Shown here piece by piece: positions 1 to 10,123 of a stretch of DNA of 64,000 bases. Below the pieces are notes generated by a model that saw nothing but the letters and a program-made list of their open reading frames with translations, searched no databases and was not told where the DNA came from. Every line of letters begins with the position of its first letter. The first letter of the stretch is position 1. Origin of the DNA: Macrotis lagotis (taxonomy: Eukaryota; Chordata; Mammalia; Peramelemorphia; Peramelidae); contig NC_133666.1 of the NCBI RefSeq assembly GCF_037893015.1, positions 564,227,468 through 564,291,467 on the forward strand. The letters are read 5' to 3'. The translations under genes were made by a program, and so were the position numbers.

Positions 1-496
1 GTTTGGTTAAAATGATAGAAGAAGAAGACAAATTTTGGAGGTTATGTGGAAATACTGGGACATTAATACACTGCTGGTAGAATTAACTATGAATTGATTC
101 AACCGTTTTGAAGAACAATCTGAAATTATGCCCAAAGAGCTGTAAATTGTATAGGTACTTGGACTCAACAGTACCACCATGAGGTCTATTTCCCAAGGTA
201 ATCAAAGAAAAGGGGGGAAAAAAAGCCTTATATGTTCAAAAGTATTTATATTACCTCTCATTGTAGTGGCAAAGAATTGGAAATTAAGGGAATACCCACC
301 AATCGGGGAATGTCTGAACAGAGATGTATATGCTTGTGATGGAATGATGAGCCAGTTGATTTTAGAAAAAATTCGTATAAAGATTTGTGTGAAGTAATGA
401 AATGTGAAGTGAAGAGAACCAAGTGAACATTGTATGTAGTAATAGTAATATTGTTCAAAGAATAATTGTGAACAACAAAGTTATTCTGAAAATTAT
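1..496 (+). mobile_element. L1 3' terminal fragment (ORF2 C-terminus and 3'UTR), first part
   Basis: This matches the conserved end of mammalian L1 ORF2: the coding sense of 'CWW... tactgggacattaatacac..', the GCAAAGAATTGGAAATTAAG block (frame ..VAKNWKL..) and the following 3'UTR. It is decayed and has no long frame. It is split by the HAL1-like insertion at 497-3667, and the same fragment resumes at 3683. It continues left of the window. Confidence 0.8.
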
Positions 497-689
497 TATA
501 TTTTTCATTTTTTTAAATTTATTTTTTTATTCTCATTTTGTACAAATTTTTTTTTACATTAATAAAATATTCTTGTTTACAAGTAAACAAAATACCCCTC
601 CTCCCCCATGAATATAGATAGACTTGCTTGGGCAAAATAAAAGTAAAGGGGAGAGAAAAAAATTAAAATAAAAAAATAGTAATAATTGT

Positions 690-868
690 AGGTATGGCCA
701 GGTGGCACAATGGACGAAGAACCAGCCCTGGAGCTATGAGCTCCCAAGTCCATATCTAGCCTCGTAAACCCAACAATCACCCAGCCATGTGACATGCAAG
801 CCACCCGATCCCCACTTCCCTGCAAAAACCAAAAGAAAAAAGAAAAGAAAAGACCCAAAATAAAATAA
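690..868 (+). mobile_element. SINE copy in the HAL1 3' region (WALLSI/SINE-1-related)
   Basis: Diverged SINE: GGCCAGGTGGCACAATGGA head, a B-box-like part, a CCAGCCATGTGACATGCAAG core and a long A-rich tail. It is flanked by similar AAAATAGTAATAAT strings (about 671-686 and 868-881) that look like its target duplication. Confidence 0.7.
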
Positions 869-883
869 AATAGTAATAATACT

Positions 884-1040
884 AGGGGTGGCTGGGTGGC
901 AGACAGAGCATTGGCCCTTGAGCCAGGAGCACCTGGGTCCAAATCCAGCCCCAGACGCCCAAAGATCACCCTGCTATGTGGCCCCAGGCAGGCCATCCAG
1001 CCCCACTTGCCCTGTACCCTCCCCCAAATAATAATAACAA
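884..1040 (+). mobile_element. Second SINE copy in tandem (WALLSI/SINE-1-related)
   Basis: It starts GGGGTGGCTGGGTGGCAGAC and has AGCATTGGCCCTTGAGCCAG, GGTCCAAATCCAGCCCCAGA and the GTGGCCCCAGGCAGGCCA core. It sits immediately after the downstream target repeat of the previous SINE, giving a head-to-tail pair. Confidence 0.75.
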
Positions 1041-1845
1041 AAAATGTGCTTGAGTCTTTGTTCCAACACCAACAACTCTGTCATGAGTGGATCGCATTCT
1101 TTATGATAAGTCCATCACAAAAGTTACTTCCATATTTTTCCACCGTTGCCATTGCTGATCGCAACTCCCTCCTTTCTTATTTCTCCACTACCATGTACTC
1201 TATTTTCTCTCTCCTTTCACTCTAATTCTGCTGTAGGGTCACTGACTGGCTCAGCATACAGATCCCTGGTCCTGGGGCCAAGAAGCCCTGAGCCCCCATA
1301 CCACCCCTTAAGCCCAGCATCCACCTGGCCCCATGGTCCTGGGCAGGCCTTCCAATCCCAGCCCCTTGCAAGAAGTAAGAAAGAAAATGTGTTATATCTG
1401 GCCACTCTACCCCCATGGTCCATCCTCTCCTCCTTTATTCACATCCCCACCCCTTCCCCCTGCTCCCCCCTCCTTCTTACTCCAGATGTCTATACCCCAT
1501 TGAGTATATATGCTGTTTCCTCTCCTAGCCATCTCTGATGAGAGCAAAGGTTCCCTCATTCCCCCTTGCCTCCCCCCCTTCCATATCTTTGCAATAGTTC
1601 ATTGTAATAAAAAAAATCTTATGTGAAATATCTTGGACTATTCCCCCTCTCCTTTTTCTTTCTCCCATTCCATTTCCCTTTTTTCTATTGGCTCCATTTT
1701 TACACCATATTTTATCTTTGAATTCAGCTTTCTCCTGTACTTCAACTATAAAAGCTCCCTCTACCTGCTCTATTAACTGAGAAGGTTCATATGAATATTA
1801 TCAGTATCATTTTTCTATACATGCAGTTCATCCTCATTAAGTCCC

Positions 1846-2941
1846 TCATATTTCCCCCCTCTCCTCCAATCTCCATGCTTCACCTGAGTCCTGTATCTGA
1901 AGATCAAACCTTCTATTCAGCTCTGGCCATTCCAAAAGGAACATTTGAAATTCCCCTGGTTCATTGAAAGTCCATCTTTTTCCCCTGGAAGAGGACATTC
2001 AGCCTTGCTGGGTAGTTCATCCTTGGCTGCATTCTAAACTCTTTTGCCTTCCGGTATATTGTATTACAAGCCCTATGAGCTTCCAATGTAGTTGCTGCTA
2101 AGTCCTGCGTGATCCTGACTGCAGCTCTACGATATTTGAACTGTGTCCTTCTGGCTGCTTGTAATATTTTCTCTTTGACTTGGGAGTTCTGGAACTTGGC
2201 TATAATATTCCTAGGGGTTGTTTTTTTGGGATCTCTTTCTCGGGGGGATCGGTGGATTCTCTCCATTTCTATTTTGCCCTCTGCTTCTAGAATATCAGGG
2301 CAATTTTCCTGTAGTAATTCTTTGAAAATGATGTCAAGGCTTTCAGGTATTCCAATAATTTTTAAATTATCTTTCCTAAGTCTGTTTTCCATATCAGTTG
2401 TTTTTTCAATGAGATATTTCACATTTTCTTCTAATTTTTCATTTTTTTTGTTTTGAAGTATTGATTCCTGATTTCTGGTAAATTCATCAATCTCCCTGAA
2501 TTCTATTCTTTGTCTGAAGGATTTGTTCTCCTCAGAGAGTTTTCTTATCTCTTTTTCCATCTGGCCAATTTTGCTTTTTAAAGCATTCTTCTCCTCAATA
2601 ACTTTTTGAACTGTTTTGTCCATTTGACCTAAGCTGGTTTTTAGCATGCTATTTTCTTCAGCATTTTTTTGGATTTCCTTGACTAAGCTGCTGACTTCAT
2701 TTTTATGTTTTTCCTGCATCTCTCTCCTTTCTTTTCCCAGTTTTTCTTCCAATTCCCTCATTTGATTTTCAAAGTCTTTTTTGAGCTCTGTCATAGCCTG
2801 AGCTCAATTTCTGTTTTTCTTGGAGTCTTTAGATGCAGGAGCTTGTGCTTCCTCATCTTCAGACTGAGTATTTTGATCCTTCTTGGGCTCATTTGCAAAA
2901 TATTTCTCAATAGTCTTCCTTTTGTTTCTCTGCTTGCTCAT
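1846..2941 (-). pseudogene. HAL1/L1 ORF1p, nearly intact but with one stop and one frameshift
   Basis: The ORF1 protein is an RNA-binding, coiled-coil nucleic-acid chaperone that packages the element's RNA. The start at 2941 opens MSKQRNKRKTIEKYF. A heptad-rich coiled coil follows (around residues 50-135, rich in K/E/L). Next comes the RRM-like centre with RKDNLKIIGIPE, then the C-terminal domain with ARRTQFKYRRAAVRITQDL and a YPARLNV segment. Two lesions are seen. One is a TGA at 2804-2806, where the sister copy has a Trp codon (codon 46). The other is one extra A in an A-run near 1976-1983, which shifts frame and ends the protein at 1961; the original frame would run to about 1846. An ATG at 2794 opens an uninterrupted 277-codon frame. 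Confidence 0.85.
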
Positions 2942-3667
2942 TTTCCCAGCCTGGGCCTGAGCTTTTGGGGCACTCCCACAAGGGTCTCAGTGTGTGAGGT
3001 TCTGTCCTCCCTCCTGGTCTGTGAATGACCATAAACACCTCCCTCTGCCATGGGGCTGAGGCGGGAGGGGGCCCCCTGCTGTTCTATGGGGGGACCTAGA
3101 CTTCGATCAGGATCTGAATGTGGTCAGAGCCCCAGAGTCCTGTTCCAGAGGTAGAGGACCGAGCTCGCAGTTTCTCTTCACTCCCCTCCCTCAGCTCAAT
3201 GGGCTCATGCCCTGGGGGCTCCTGCTTACCGCTCCACCTGCTTCTGTTTCTGTCTCTGGGCTGCAGAAAGACCAAGATGCTCCCTGTGTACCCCGAGGGC
3301 TGGGCTCCACGTGCTCACTCTGGCAGAGGTCCCCCACTGTTCCCCCACTTTGTGCCTGGTGCTCCTCGGGGTGCAGCTCAGGAAACTCCTCCGCTGCTGT
3401 GAGCTGAGACTCAGCGCCCTGGGGCTGCCTCCGGGAGGCTGAAGTTCTTTCCCTCTGGCGGGCCACCCCTCTGTCAGGCCGCCCCTCTACCCTGGGTAGC
3501 AGAGCCTTTCTGCTCTTTTCCAGGTTACCTTGAGTAGGAGAACTGCCGCACTGGGTCCCTTTGTGGGTTCTGTCTCTCGAAAGTTTAGTTAGAGTCCTTA
3601 GCTGATGAGTTTTATCAGAGAGCTCCTAAGACTCGATCCCTTCTTGTCACCATCTTGACTCCACCCC
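2942..3667 (-). promoter_or_regulatory. 5'UTR / internal promoter region of the HAL1-like element
   Basis: This GC- and CpG-richer block of about 726 bp lies upstream of ORF1 and ends with the L1-like CAAGATGG motif. In L1 elements such a region carries the internal pol II promoter and a YY1 site that fixes the start. The function is inferred from family knowledge; only the position and motif are seen. Confidence 0.6.
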
Positions 3668-3682
3668 TATTCTGAAAATTAT

Positions 3683-3985
3683 AAATACTCAGATCAACTT
3701 AAAAACATCTGTGAAGGGGCGGCTAGGTGGAGCAGTGGATAGAGCACTGGCCTTGGAGTCAGGAGTACCTGGGTTCAAATCCAGCCTCAGACACTTAATA
3801 ATTACCTAGCCATGTGGCCTTAGGCAAGCCACTTAACCCCATTGCCTTGAAAAAAAAATCTAAAAAAAAAAGATCCGTGAAGAAAGATGATATCCACCTC
3901 TAGAGAGAGAAATTTGGAACTTAAGATATAACAAAAAAATGTAAGAACATAAGTTTAGATTACTCCCAGTAAAGTCTTCCTGTCA
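3683..3985 (+). mobile_element. L1 3'UTR, resumed after the HAL1 insertion (split by a SINE)
   Basis: Continuation of the fragment at 1-496: the joined sequence would read through the single target site. 3883-3940 has the typical 3'UTR string GAAAGATGATATCCACCTCT. The 3' limit is uncertain. Confidence 0.6.
3717..3872 (+). mobile_element. WALLSI/SINE-1-type SINE
   Basis: Well-preserved tRNA-derived SINE: GGCGGCTAGGTGGAGCAGTG head, AGTCAGGAGTACCTGGGTTC (B box region), CAGACACTTAATAATTACCT body and an A-rich tail. The flanking direct repeat ATCTGTGAAG / ATCCGTGAAG (3707-3716, 3873-3882) has one mismatch. These SINEs are mobilised by RTE-type LINEs. Confidence 0.9.
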
Positions 3986-4698
3986 AGAATGCTTTTATTA
4001 TTTTACTTTTGAACTCTTTTTGCATTGTTTTAAATCATTTTAAATGATTCACTTTTATTATAGAACCCAAAATACAAAACTCATTCCAAGGCTTCAATTT
4101 AGATTGACACTACTAGATATGGTCCATTTTCTCCCTGTTTCGGTGATGTTCATCACAGCATTATTTGATTAATGAATTTGTCTTGATAGGCTTCCTTTCC
4201 AACAAGAACGCTTTGCCTACAGTGGATTTAAAGCTCCTCAAGGTAGCTTATTTACATATATCACCTCAACCCACCCATTTAAAGCCTGGTTACCAATCCC
4301 TTGTATGTTAAGCAATAAATCTTTAAAAAGCTGCAATTCAATTGATACTCAATCCAGATAACTACCCCCAAATGGGGTAGTAGTCTTTGACTATGAAATA
4401 AGATGATATTAATATGCATGCAAATATATACATGAGTATATTTATTGCATGTTTCATGAGCATTCATTTACATGTATGGTATGGTATAAATCTATTTCAG
4501 TGTCATTTTTACTGGGATTTCTCCTCCTAAATAGCAGGGTATAATGATTGTTCATGAAGCATTCATTATTTACCTAATACATTTCAAACACTGGAGATAC
4601 AAAAGCAAATATGGAGTAGCCTTTCAGGAGCTTACTGAATGTAATAAGATTTTTTTTAGAATTCATACTTGAAACCAAGTCTAGGAGGTGATTTGTTG

Positions 4699-4700
<2 letters not shown>
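3986..4700. other. Intergenic, mostly unassigned
   Basis: No gene recognised. 4555-4690 resembles an ancient mammalian-wide repeat tail (CACTGGAGATACAAAAGCAA). The rest shows no known motif. Confidence 0.5.

Positions 4701-4740
<40 letters not shown>
4700..4740. repeat. (AT)n microsatellite
   Basis: About 20 uninterrupted AT dinucleotides. Confidence 0.98.
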
Positions 4741-4743
<3 letters not shown>

Positions 4744-4849
4744 CTCTATTAACATATTTCTGCATCAGTCAAAACTCTCTAATGACTAGTGATATATAAA
4801 GATCACTTTATTAACTTTCAGAAAATATGCTTGCCACATGATGTTGTCA

Positions 4850-5475
4850 GGAAGATAAAAGCAGATTGGACCTTAAGCTATACTTGGAAATCTCCAACAT
4901 TTACTTTCTGGAAATAATCACAGTGCTGGGGAGGATTCCAAAAAGAAGCTCCTCCCCAACATTTAGATCTTCTCTAGTGTCCTTCTTGGGTCCTAGCTAG
5001 AATTGAGAATTCTCACTATGACTAAATTAATGACTCTAATGTTTCTGTTTTTTGCCCAAAATCTTTGTCTTCTGGTTACCAATCAGTGCCCACTGCTCTG
5101 GACTTGCGGATCAGGGTCTGGTCTGCCTAGAGACTTAATTACCTATTATTTGTACTGGGGTTGTCTTTGATATCCCAAAGCCCACCTTAATAAGCACATT
5201 TTTATAACTTAATTATAAATTCTAACTATCCCTTAGTGGCACCAGGTTCTGACATCCAGATTCAATTCAAAAAGTCTTATTTATCTGAGATCCTATTTTC
5301 TCTCTTCTTCCTTCTCTCCCTATATAAATGAGACTATGTCAGATTCCTCTTTGCTAGAGAATCTCTCAACTCTTAGCCCACTGTGTCATTACAGTACCCA
5401 ATAAAATACCAACTTTCCTGGGAGAGAGCTCACATCTCATGAATTGTTTCTCAGATATCTTTTGCCAAACTTCAA
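4850..5475 (+). mobile_element. Probable solo LTR of an endogenous retrovirus
   Basis: The stretch has the layout of a class I type LTR. A U3-like region is followed by TATATAAAT at 5321-5329, then a pyrimidine-rich R start and an AATAAA at 5400-5405. A U5-like part ends near CCAAACTTCA (5475). No gag, pol or env coding sequence adjoins it, so it would be a solo LTR. The 5' boundary is a guess and I did not find a clear target duplication. Confidence 0.5.
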
Positions 5476-5689
5476 TATTTGGGTGTTAAAACTCTAAAAT
5501 AGAATGATAAAAAAGAACAATAATACTGATATCAAAATGGAACCAATAGACAAAAAAAAAGAGAAAAATGAATAGCAAACAACAAATGACAAAGTTTGAC
5601 AAAACTAAGGCATTTTAAGGAGAAATAGCGGTACAGATATTTTGGGGACATTAGGATTAATGGGGATTATATGAAATTAATGAAAAAGA

Positions 5690-5935
5690 GAAAGAAAAGA
5701 GATAAGTATTTATTTAGTGCCTACTATAGGCTATATACTGTTCTAAGTTCTTTTCAAATATTATCTCTTTTGATACTCATCACAACTCTGCAAAGTAAGT
5801 ATTATTGTTATTATTATCATCCCCATTTTAAATTTAAGGAAACAGACAAATAGAGCTTAATTGGTTATCCAGGATCATATAGCTAGCAAGGATTTGAGTT
5901 TGGATTTGAATCAAGGTCTTCTTGATTCTGGACTG
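5690..5935 (-). mobile_element. MIR SINE, near full length
   Basis: Read in reverse it matches the MIR order. On the plus strand: TTTAGTGCCTACTATAGGCT, CTGTTCTAAG, ATCTCTTTTGATACTCATCA, ATCATCCCCATTTTAAATTT, the core with GGATCATATAGCTAGCAAGG, then the tRNA-like head with GATTTGAATCAAGGTCTTCT. Confidence 0.85.
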
Positions 5936-7611
5936 AGAAGAATGTTTTGGGATGATTTGGGAGATTTAGATTTCTCCCCTTTTATCTGCAAAACCTCTTT
6001 GACAGTTGACTTAGCCTCTCTTCCAATGGGCATAAAAGTGTGAAACTGTCACCATGATTGTATTTGGTCCGAGAGAGGTGCTTTGATCAAGCTTTTATTT
6101 CAATGCCAACATTATTAATAGAAAATTGTCTTTCAAATCTTTTTAAACATCATAGGGTTCAGGACTCTACCCACTCTGCTACCTAGCTGGTAGTGCAGAG
6201 CAGTAACCAAGTATAAGGGAGTAGGAGACAGTGATCTATAGCCAGGGTTAATAAGGGATTTCAACCTAATTTAAAACTCTCTCTCTCTCTCTACTCAAGG
6301 ATAAGAAGATTATCCCACTGCCTATTTTTTAAATTTTCTGTAATGTTTCTTGCCCTCTTACGGGGTGGGGGGGTGGGGACTGTGGCAGTCAAGTGGGAGA
6401 CATTATAATTTCTATTTTTTTGTGTGTTATCTAAAATACTTATTAATTCTATTTTATGATAATTATCTCATTGTAAGCCTAGAGAAATATAATGCTTCAA
6501 GTCCATGTGTTTCACTACTCTATGCTTTTAGGGAGTTTATTTTAGATAAAAGTTGTGAATACAATTACAATTACTCTGAAGCTCAAGCAAGGAAAGTTCC
6601 TAGAATTTAGGCAGAGGTTTGGTCCTCTGCTTAATTTTTTTAAAGATGTAATGTTTTTATTTCATTAAATATTTCTTAATTCCATGTTCTCTTTCATAAT
6701 TTAAATCTATTTTAATTAGCTTCTTTGACTGTGAAAGGATTAAAGTTTCTAGAAAGAGAGCAACAGATAATTCAACAATGTCTGTGGAGAAGTAGTCACT
6801 GAATGGTGGAGTTTAAGTAAACTTTTTCTTGACACTTAGCTTATTCATGGGTCCGACTGGTATCAACCAGTCTTCTGCTTTGACCCTCTCCCTTTTCTGC
6901 CACAACTCAAGTCTTACCTTCACATTCTCCTTTCACTGGTTGCAAGAAGACTTCTAGTTCCCTCTGCCTCAACTTTGCATGACCTTATTCTTCTCTCTTT
7001 ATAGATTCTGAGACTCTGCACATGGTTCAGTAATAACTTCTGCTTTCTCAGGATGAGATCAACTTTTTTAACCCAATGGCTTCCATTCTTTCAGGATGGT
7101 GTAATCAATTGTGTTTGACAGATTCAACCAAGAAGTATTCTTACTTAACAAAGGAAATTACTTTTAAATGAAGTGGGATAATCACTTTAGACTCATTCTT
7201 ATATACATATAAATCCTAGATGCCATTAATACTGATTTTTGATGATTTTGTTGTTCAGGTTTATAAAAGACAGAGAAAGGATTTCTTCTTTTCAAATGTT
7301 GGAGAAATTGCTGTATTCAATGAAAAAAACCTCAAGGATAAGATACAGAGAATGATAAAGCAATATAAAGAGAGGCAGGAGAGAGGATTGGTATTATTTT
7401 TCCCCCTCACCCTTGTATTAGTCTCTGAGGTCAAATGTAGAAAAATACTACTGAAGTTTTTTCTTTCTCCTTTGCAAAAATAACAAAAATAGTCCACAAA
7501 GGGAAAAACACCACTTTATTTCCTCTGAAGAAGTTTTAAGTGGTAGTTTCCCTGATAAATTTCAAAATTTACTGCTTTGACTGTGGAGAGAAGTAAGTAA
7601 CTACTATATAA
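5936..7611. other. Intergenic, nothing recognised
   Basis: Unassigned AT-rich sequence. Only a short (CT)n at about 6280-6296 and a G-run near 6361-6379 stand out. The small open frames at 6350-6610 and 7220-7483 lack recognisable domains and look like chance. Confidence 0.5.
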
Positions 7612-7709
7612 CTTAGTCAAAAGATCTTAGACAGCAGAGAAGATATCATGGGTTAACTTTAGGGCCTCTAGAATGTAAAAGTTGTAATTTTTTTATCCTC
7701 ACATTTTTC
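7612..7709 (+). repeat. Local direct repeat, copy 1
   Basis: GTCAAAAGATCTTAGACAGC, then AGAGAAGATATCATG and CTCTAGAATGTAAAAG, ending CTCACATTTTT. A second copy is at 8328-8418 in the same orientation, roughly 85% alike by eye. Confidence 0.8.
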
Positions 7710-7734
7710 ACAGTCTTATCTAAATCATAAGCCA

Positions 7735-7930
7735 TTTAAAGTTTTCTTGGCAAAGCTACTTAGCAAAGATTTCCTTCTTCAGCTCATTTTACAGATTAGG
7801 AAACAGACAAAAAGGGTTAAACAACTTGACCATGATCACACAACAAAAGGTTTTTGAAACCAGATTTAAAAACAGGAAGATGAGTCTTTCTATTCCTAGC
7901 CTGGCCTTGTATCCACTGCACCACCTACAA
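7735..7930 (-). mobile_element. CORE-SINE (Mar1/THER-type)
   Basis: Reverse-strand match. On the plus strand: CATTTTACAGATTAGGAAAC, ACAACTTGACCATGATCACA (core), AGGAAGATGAGTCTTTCTAT and the tRNA-like head TGTATCCACTGCACCACCTA. Confidence 0.8.
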
Positions 7931-8327
7931 ATGTGGGATAGCCCAATTGGAAGGCTTTAATAATGGCATCTTACAGCAGAAGTTCGTGGCTATAGAGGAC
8001 TTATATGCAATGAGATTTTAAGACTATTGTATATATTTTATTGTATATACAAGAAGAAAAAGAAATTAATTTCTAAGTGCTTAGAAAATAGCAATCCTCA
8101 GAACTGAGACTATTAGGGTGCAGAAAAGGGGAGATGCTGGTCTTTCAGAGCTAATAGTACTCTAACCAAAGATTTTAGCTTGGTCAGAAGCTCAAGAATA
8201 TGGAGGGCTACAGCCAGTAGCTTTGTGGATATCTGAACTAGTGAGGCCAGCAGAGCAACATGGCTTATAGAGTAAAGATCTAATGAGTTCAGATTAGCAA
8301 AGACTGGATCCAGTGTACTACAGAGAA

Positions 8328-8418
8328 CTTTGTCAAAAGATCTTGTACAGCAGAGAAGGTATCATGAGATAACTTTAGTAGTTCTAGAATGTAAAAATTT
8401 TTTTATACTCACATTTTC
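8328..8418 (+). repeat. Local direct repeat, copy 2
   Basis: GTCAAAAGATCTTGTACAGC, then AGAGAAGGTATCATGAG and TTCTAGAATGTAAAAA, ending CTCACATTTTC. Same order and orientation as 7612-7709; the separation is about 720 bp. 7935-8327 between them shows nothing recognised. Confidence 0.8.
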
Positions 8419-8467
8419 CTAATGTGGGCATGATCTGTGTTCTTGCTCATTCCCTCCATTGATGATG

Positions 8468-8468
<1 letters not shown>

Positions 8469-8501
<33 letters not shown>
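8469..8501 (+). repeat. (TG)n microsatellite
   Basis: Uninterrupted GT/TG dinucleotides. Confidence 0.97.
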
Positions 8502-8502
<1 letters not shown>

Positions 8503-8734
8503 CAACTTTTGCTGTTTTTGGCAGGGAGATTTTTTATTATAATTTTTTCTTATGGCATTCCAGTAAATTATGTTTGAAAGGTAAACAATCAGTGAGAGTT
8601 CTAGAGCAATAGTTGAGGAGTGTGCAATGATAGAATACATTAAGAATGGGGAAGTTGTCCTCAGTAGAGCAAAACTTGCAATATTAATTAATGGGGGCTG
8701 CTCCCACAGGCACTACACTAAAATTTTTCAGCCA

Positions 8735-8848
8735 AACCTTAGCTTCTTTGTCTGTATAATGGGAATAAAAATTTGAACTATTTAACTTTACAGGGTTATT
8801 GTAAGGGAAATGCATTTTCAATTATAAAACAGTATAGAAAAATCCATT
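8735..8848 (+). mobile_element. MIR/THER SINE fragment
   Basis: CTTCTTTGTCTGTATAATGG followed by a poor GGGTTATTGTAAGG block is the 3' half of the MIR/THER core in plus orientation. Confidence 0.6.
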
Positions 8849-8854
8849 AGTTGT

Positions 8855-9536
8855 TCTTTTAACTGATATTTTATCTTTCCAAATACATACTATGAAAGTT
8901 TTTTCAACATTCATCCATATGCATATGTATATTTTTGTATATATATATATATACACACACAAAATTTATTTATATACATAAATAATATATATATGTATAT
9001 ATTTTAAAAATTTCCTTCCACCCTCCCTTGCCACCGCCCCCTTGGCAGCAGTCAGGTTAACATTGTACATACATATTTGTGATCAACATGTTTACAAATT
9101 AGTCATTTTTGGTATGAGGAATTGAGATTAAGGGAAAGAGGTACATAAGAGGTAATTTTTATAAATTGTTCATCATAATTTTTTTAAAGTGAAGGATTAA
9201 GAGCTGTTAAGAATATTGTGAACATGTGGGACTTGGCCCATTTTTTTATGATTTCTTCTGGATATAAACCTAGAATTGGAATTGCTGAGTCAAAGGGTAT
9301 GAACATTTTTATTGCTCTTTGGGCATAGTTCCATATCACTCCCCAGAATGGTTGGATCCTTTCACAACTCCACCAGCAATGCATCAATGTCCAAATCCTT
9401 GCACAAACTCTCCAAACATTGATCATTTTCCCTTTCTGAGATCTTAGCTAATCTGATAGGTGTAAGGTGATTCCTCATAGTTGTTTTAATTTGCATTTCT
9501 CTAATCAATAATGATTTGGAGCAGTTTTCATATGAT

Positions 9537-9591
<55 letters not shown>

Positions 9592-10123
9592 TTGATTTTT
9601 TAATTTGAAAACTATTCATATCTTTTGACCATTTATCAGTTGGGGAATGACTTATGATTTTATAAATTTGATGTAATTCACTATATATTTTAGAAATGAG
9701 ACCTTCATTTGTGAAGATTATTTCCCAACATTCTGCTTTCCTTCTAATTTTGGCAGCATTAATTTTATCAGTGCAAAAACTGTTTAATGTAATAAAGTCA
9801 AAGGCATTCATTTTGCTGTTTACAATGTACTCTATTTCTTGCTTAGTCATAAATTTGTCCCCTTTCCATAGATCTGATACAGTATTTCTTGATCTTGATC
9901 TAATAATTTATCTAAGGTATCACCCTTTATGTTTAATCCTAAACCAATTTTGACCTCATTTTTATATGTGGATCTGTATGGTTGTGAACCTGTGCCTAGT
10001 TTTTGGCCACACTTCCAGTTTTTCCAAGAATTTCTGTTAAAAGTGAGTTCTTATCCCAGAAGGTAATCTTTGGGTTTGTAGATTACTGTTGTCATTTACT
10101 ACCATTTCTTCTGAACCTATCTT
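8855..10123 (-). mobile_element. Long L1, 3' part: 3'UTR and ORF2 C-terminus
   Basis: Minus-strand L1. 8855-9180 is the 3'UTR and aligns with the HAL1 3' ends. From 9426 the minus frame reads NVWRVCARIWTLMHCWWSC, the L1 ORF2 C-terminal Cys-rich segment (human form CWRGCGEIGTLLHCWWDC), then IPFDSAIPILGLYP. 9536-9850 encodes the segment before it (KINAAKIRRKAECWEIIF, DKWSKDMN). An (AT)n expansion at 9537-9590 interrupts it. The element is broken at 10124 by the HAL1-like insertion and resumes at 12833. Confidence 0.88.

Larger units (their letters stand above)
497..3667 (-). mobile_element. HAL1-like (half-L1) retrotransposon, full length, with target-site duplication
   Basis: This is a minus-strand element with L1 architecture but no ORF2. 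Its 5' end near 3667 reads GGGTGGAGTCAAGATGG on the minus strand, the typical L1 start with a YY1-like CAAGATGG. A GC-rich 5'UTR (2942-3667) and ORF1 (about 1846-2941) follow. Then comes a purine-rich 3' region ending in an A-rich tail (poly-T side near 497-560). It is flanked by a 14-15-bp direct repeat, TATTCTGAAAATTAT, at 482-496 and 3668-3682. Two SINE copies (about 690-1040) lie in its 3' part, which explains much of its extra length over the copy at 10124-12832. The absence of EN and RT coding fits the HAL1 class described in mammals including opossum. Confidence 0.85.

Noticed and set aside
577..1538. Several 100-140-codon frames with SRV/PGAPGS-like motifs
   Set aside because: They read through SINE copies and the purine/pyrimidine-biased HAL1 3' region; no conserved domain.
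3118..3466. Overlapping GC-rich open frames on both strands
   Set aside because: They lie in the 5'UTR of the HAL1-like element, where low stop-codon density gives chance frames.
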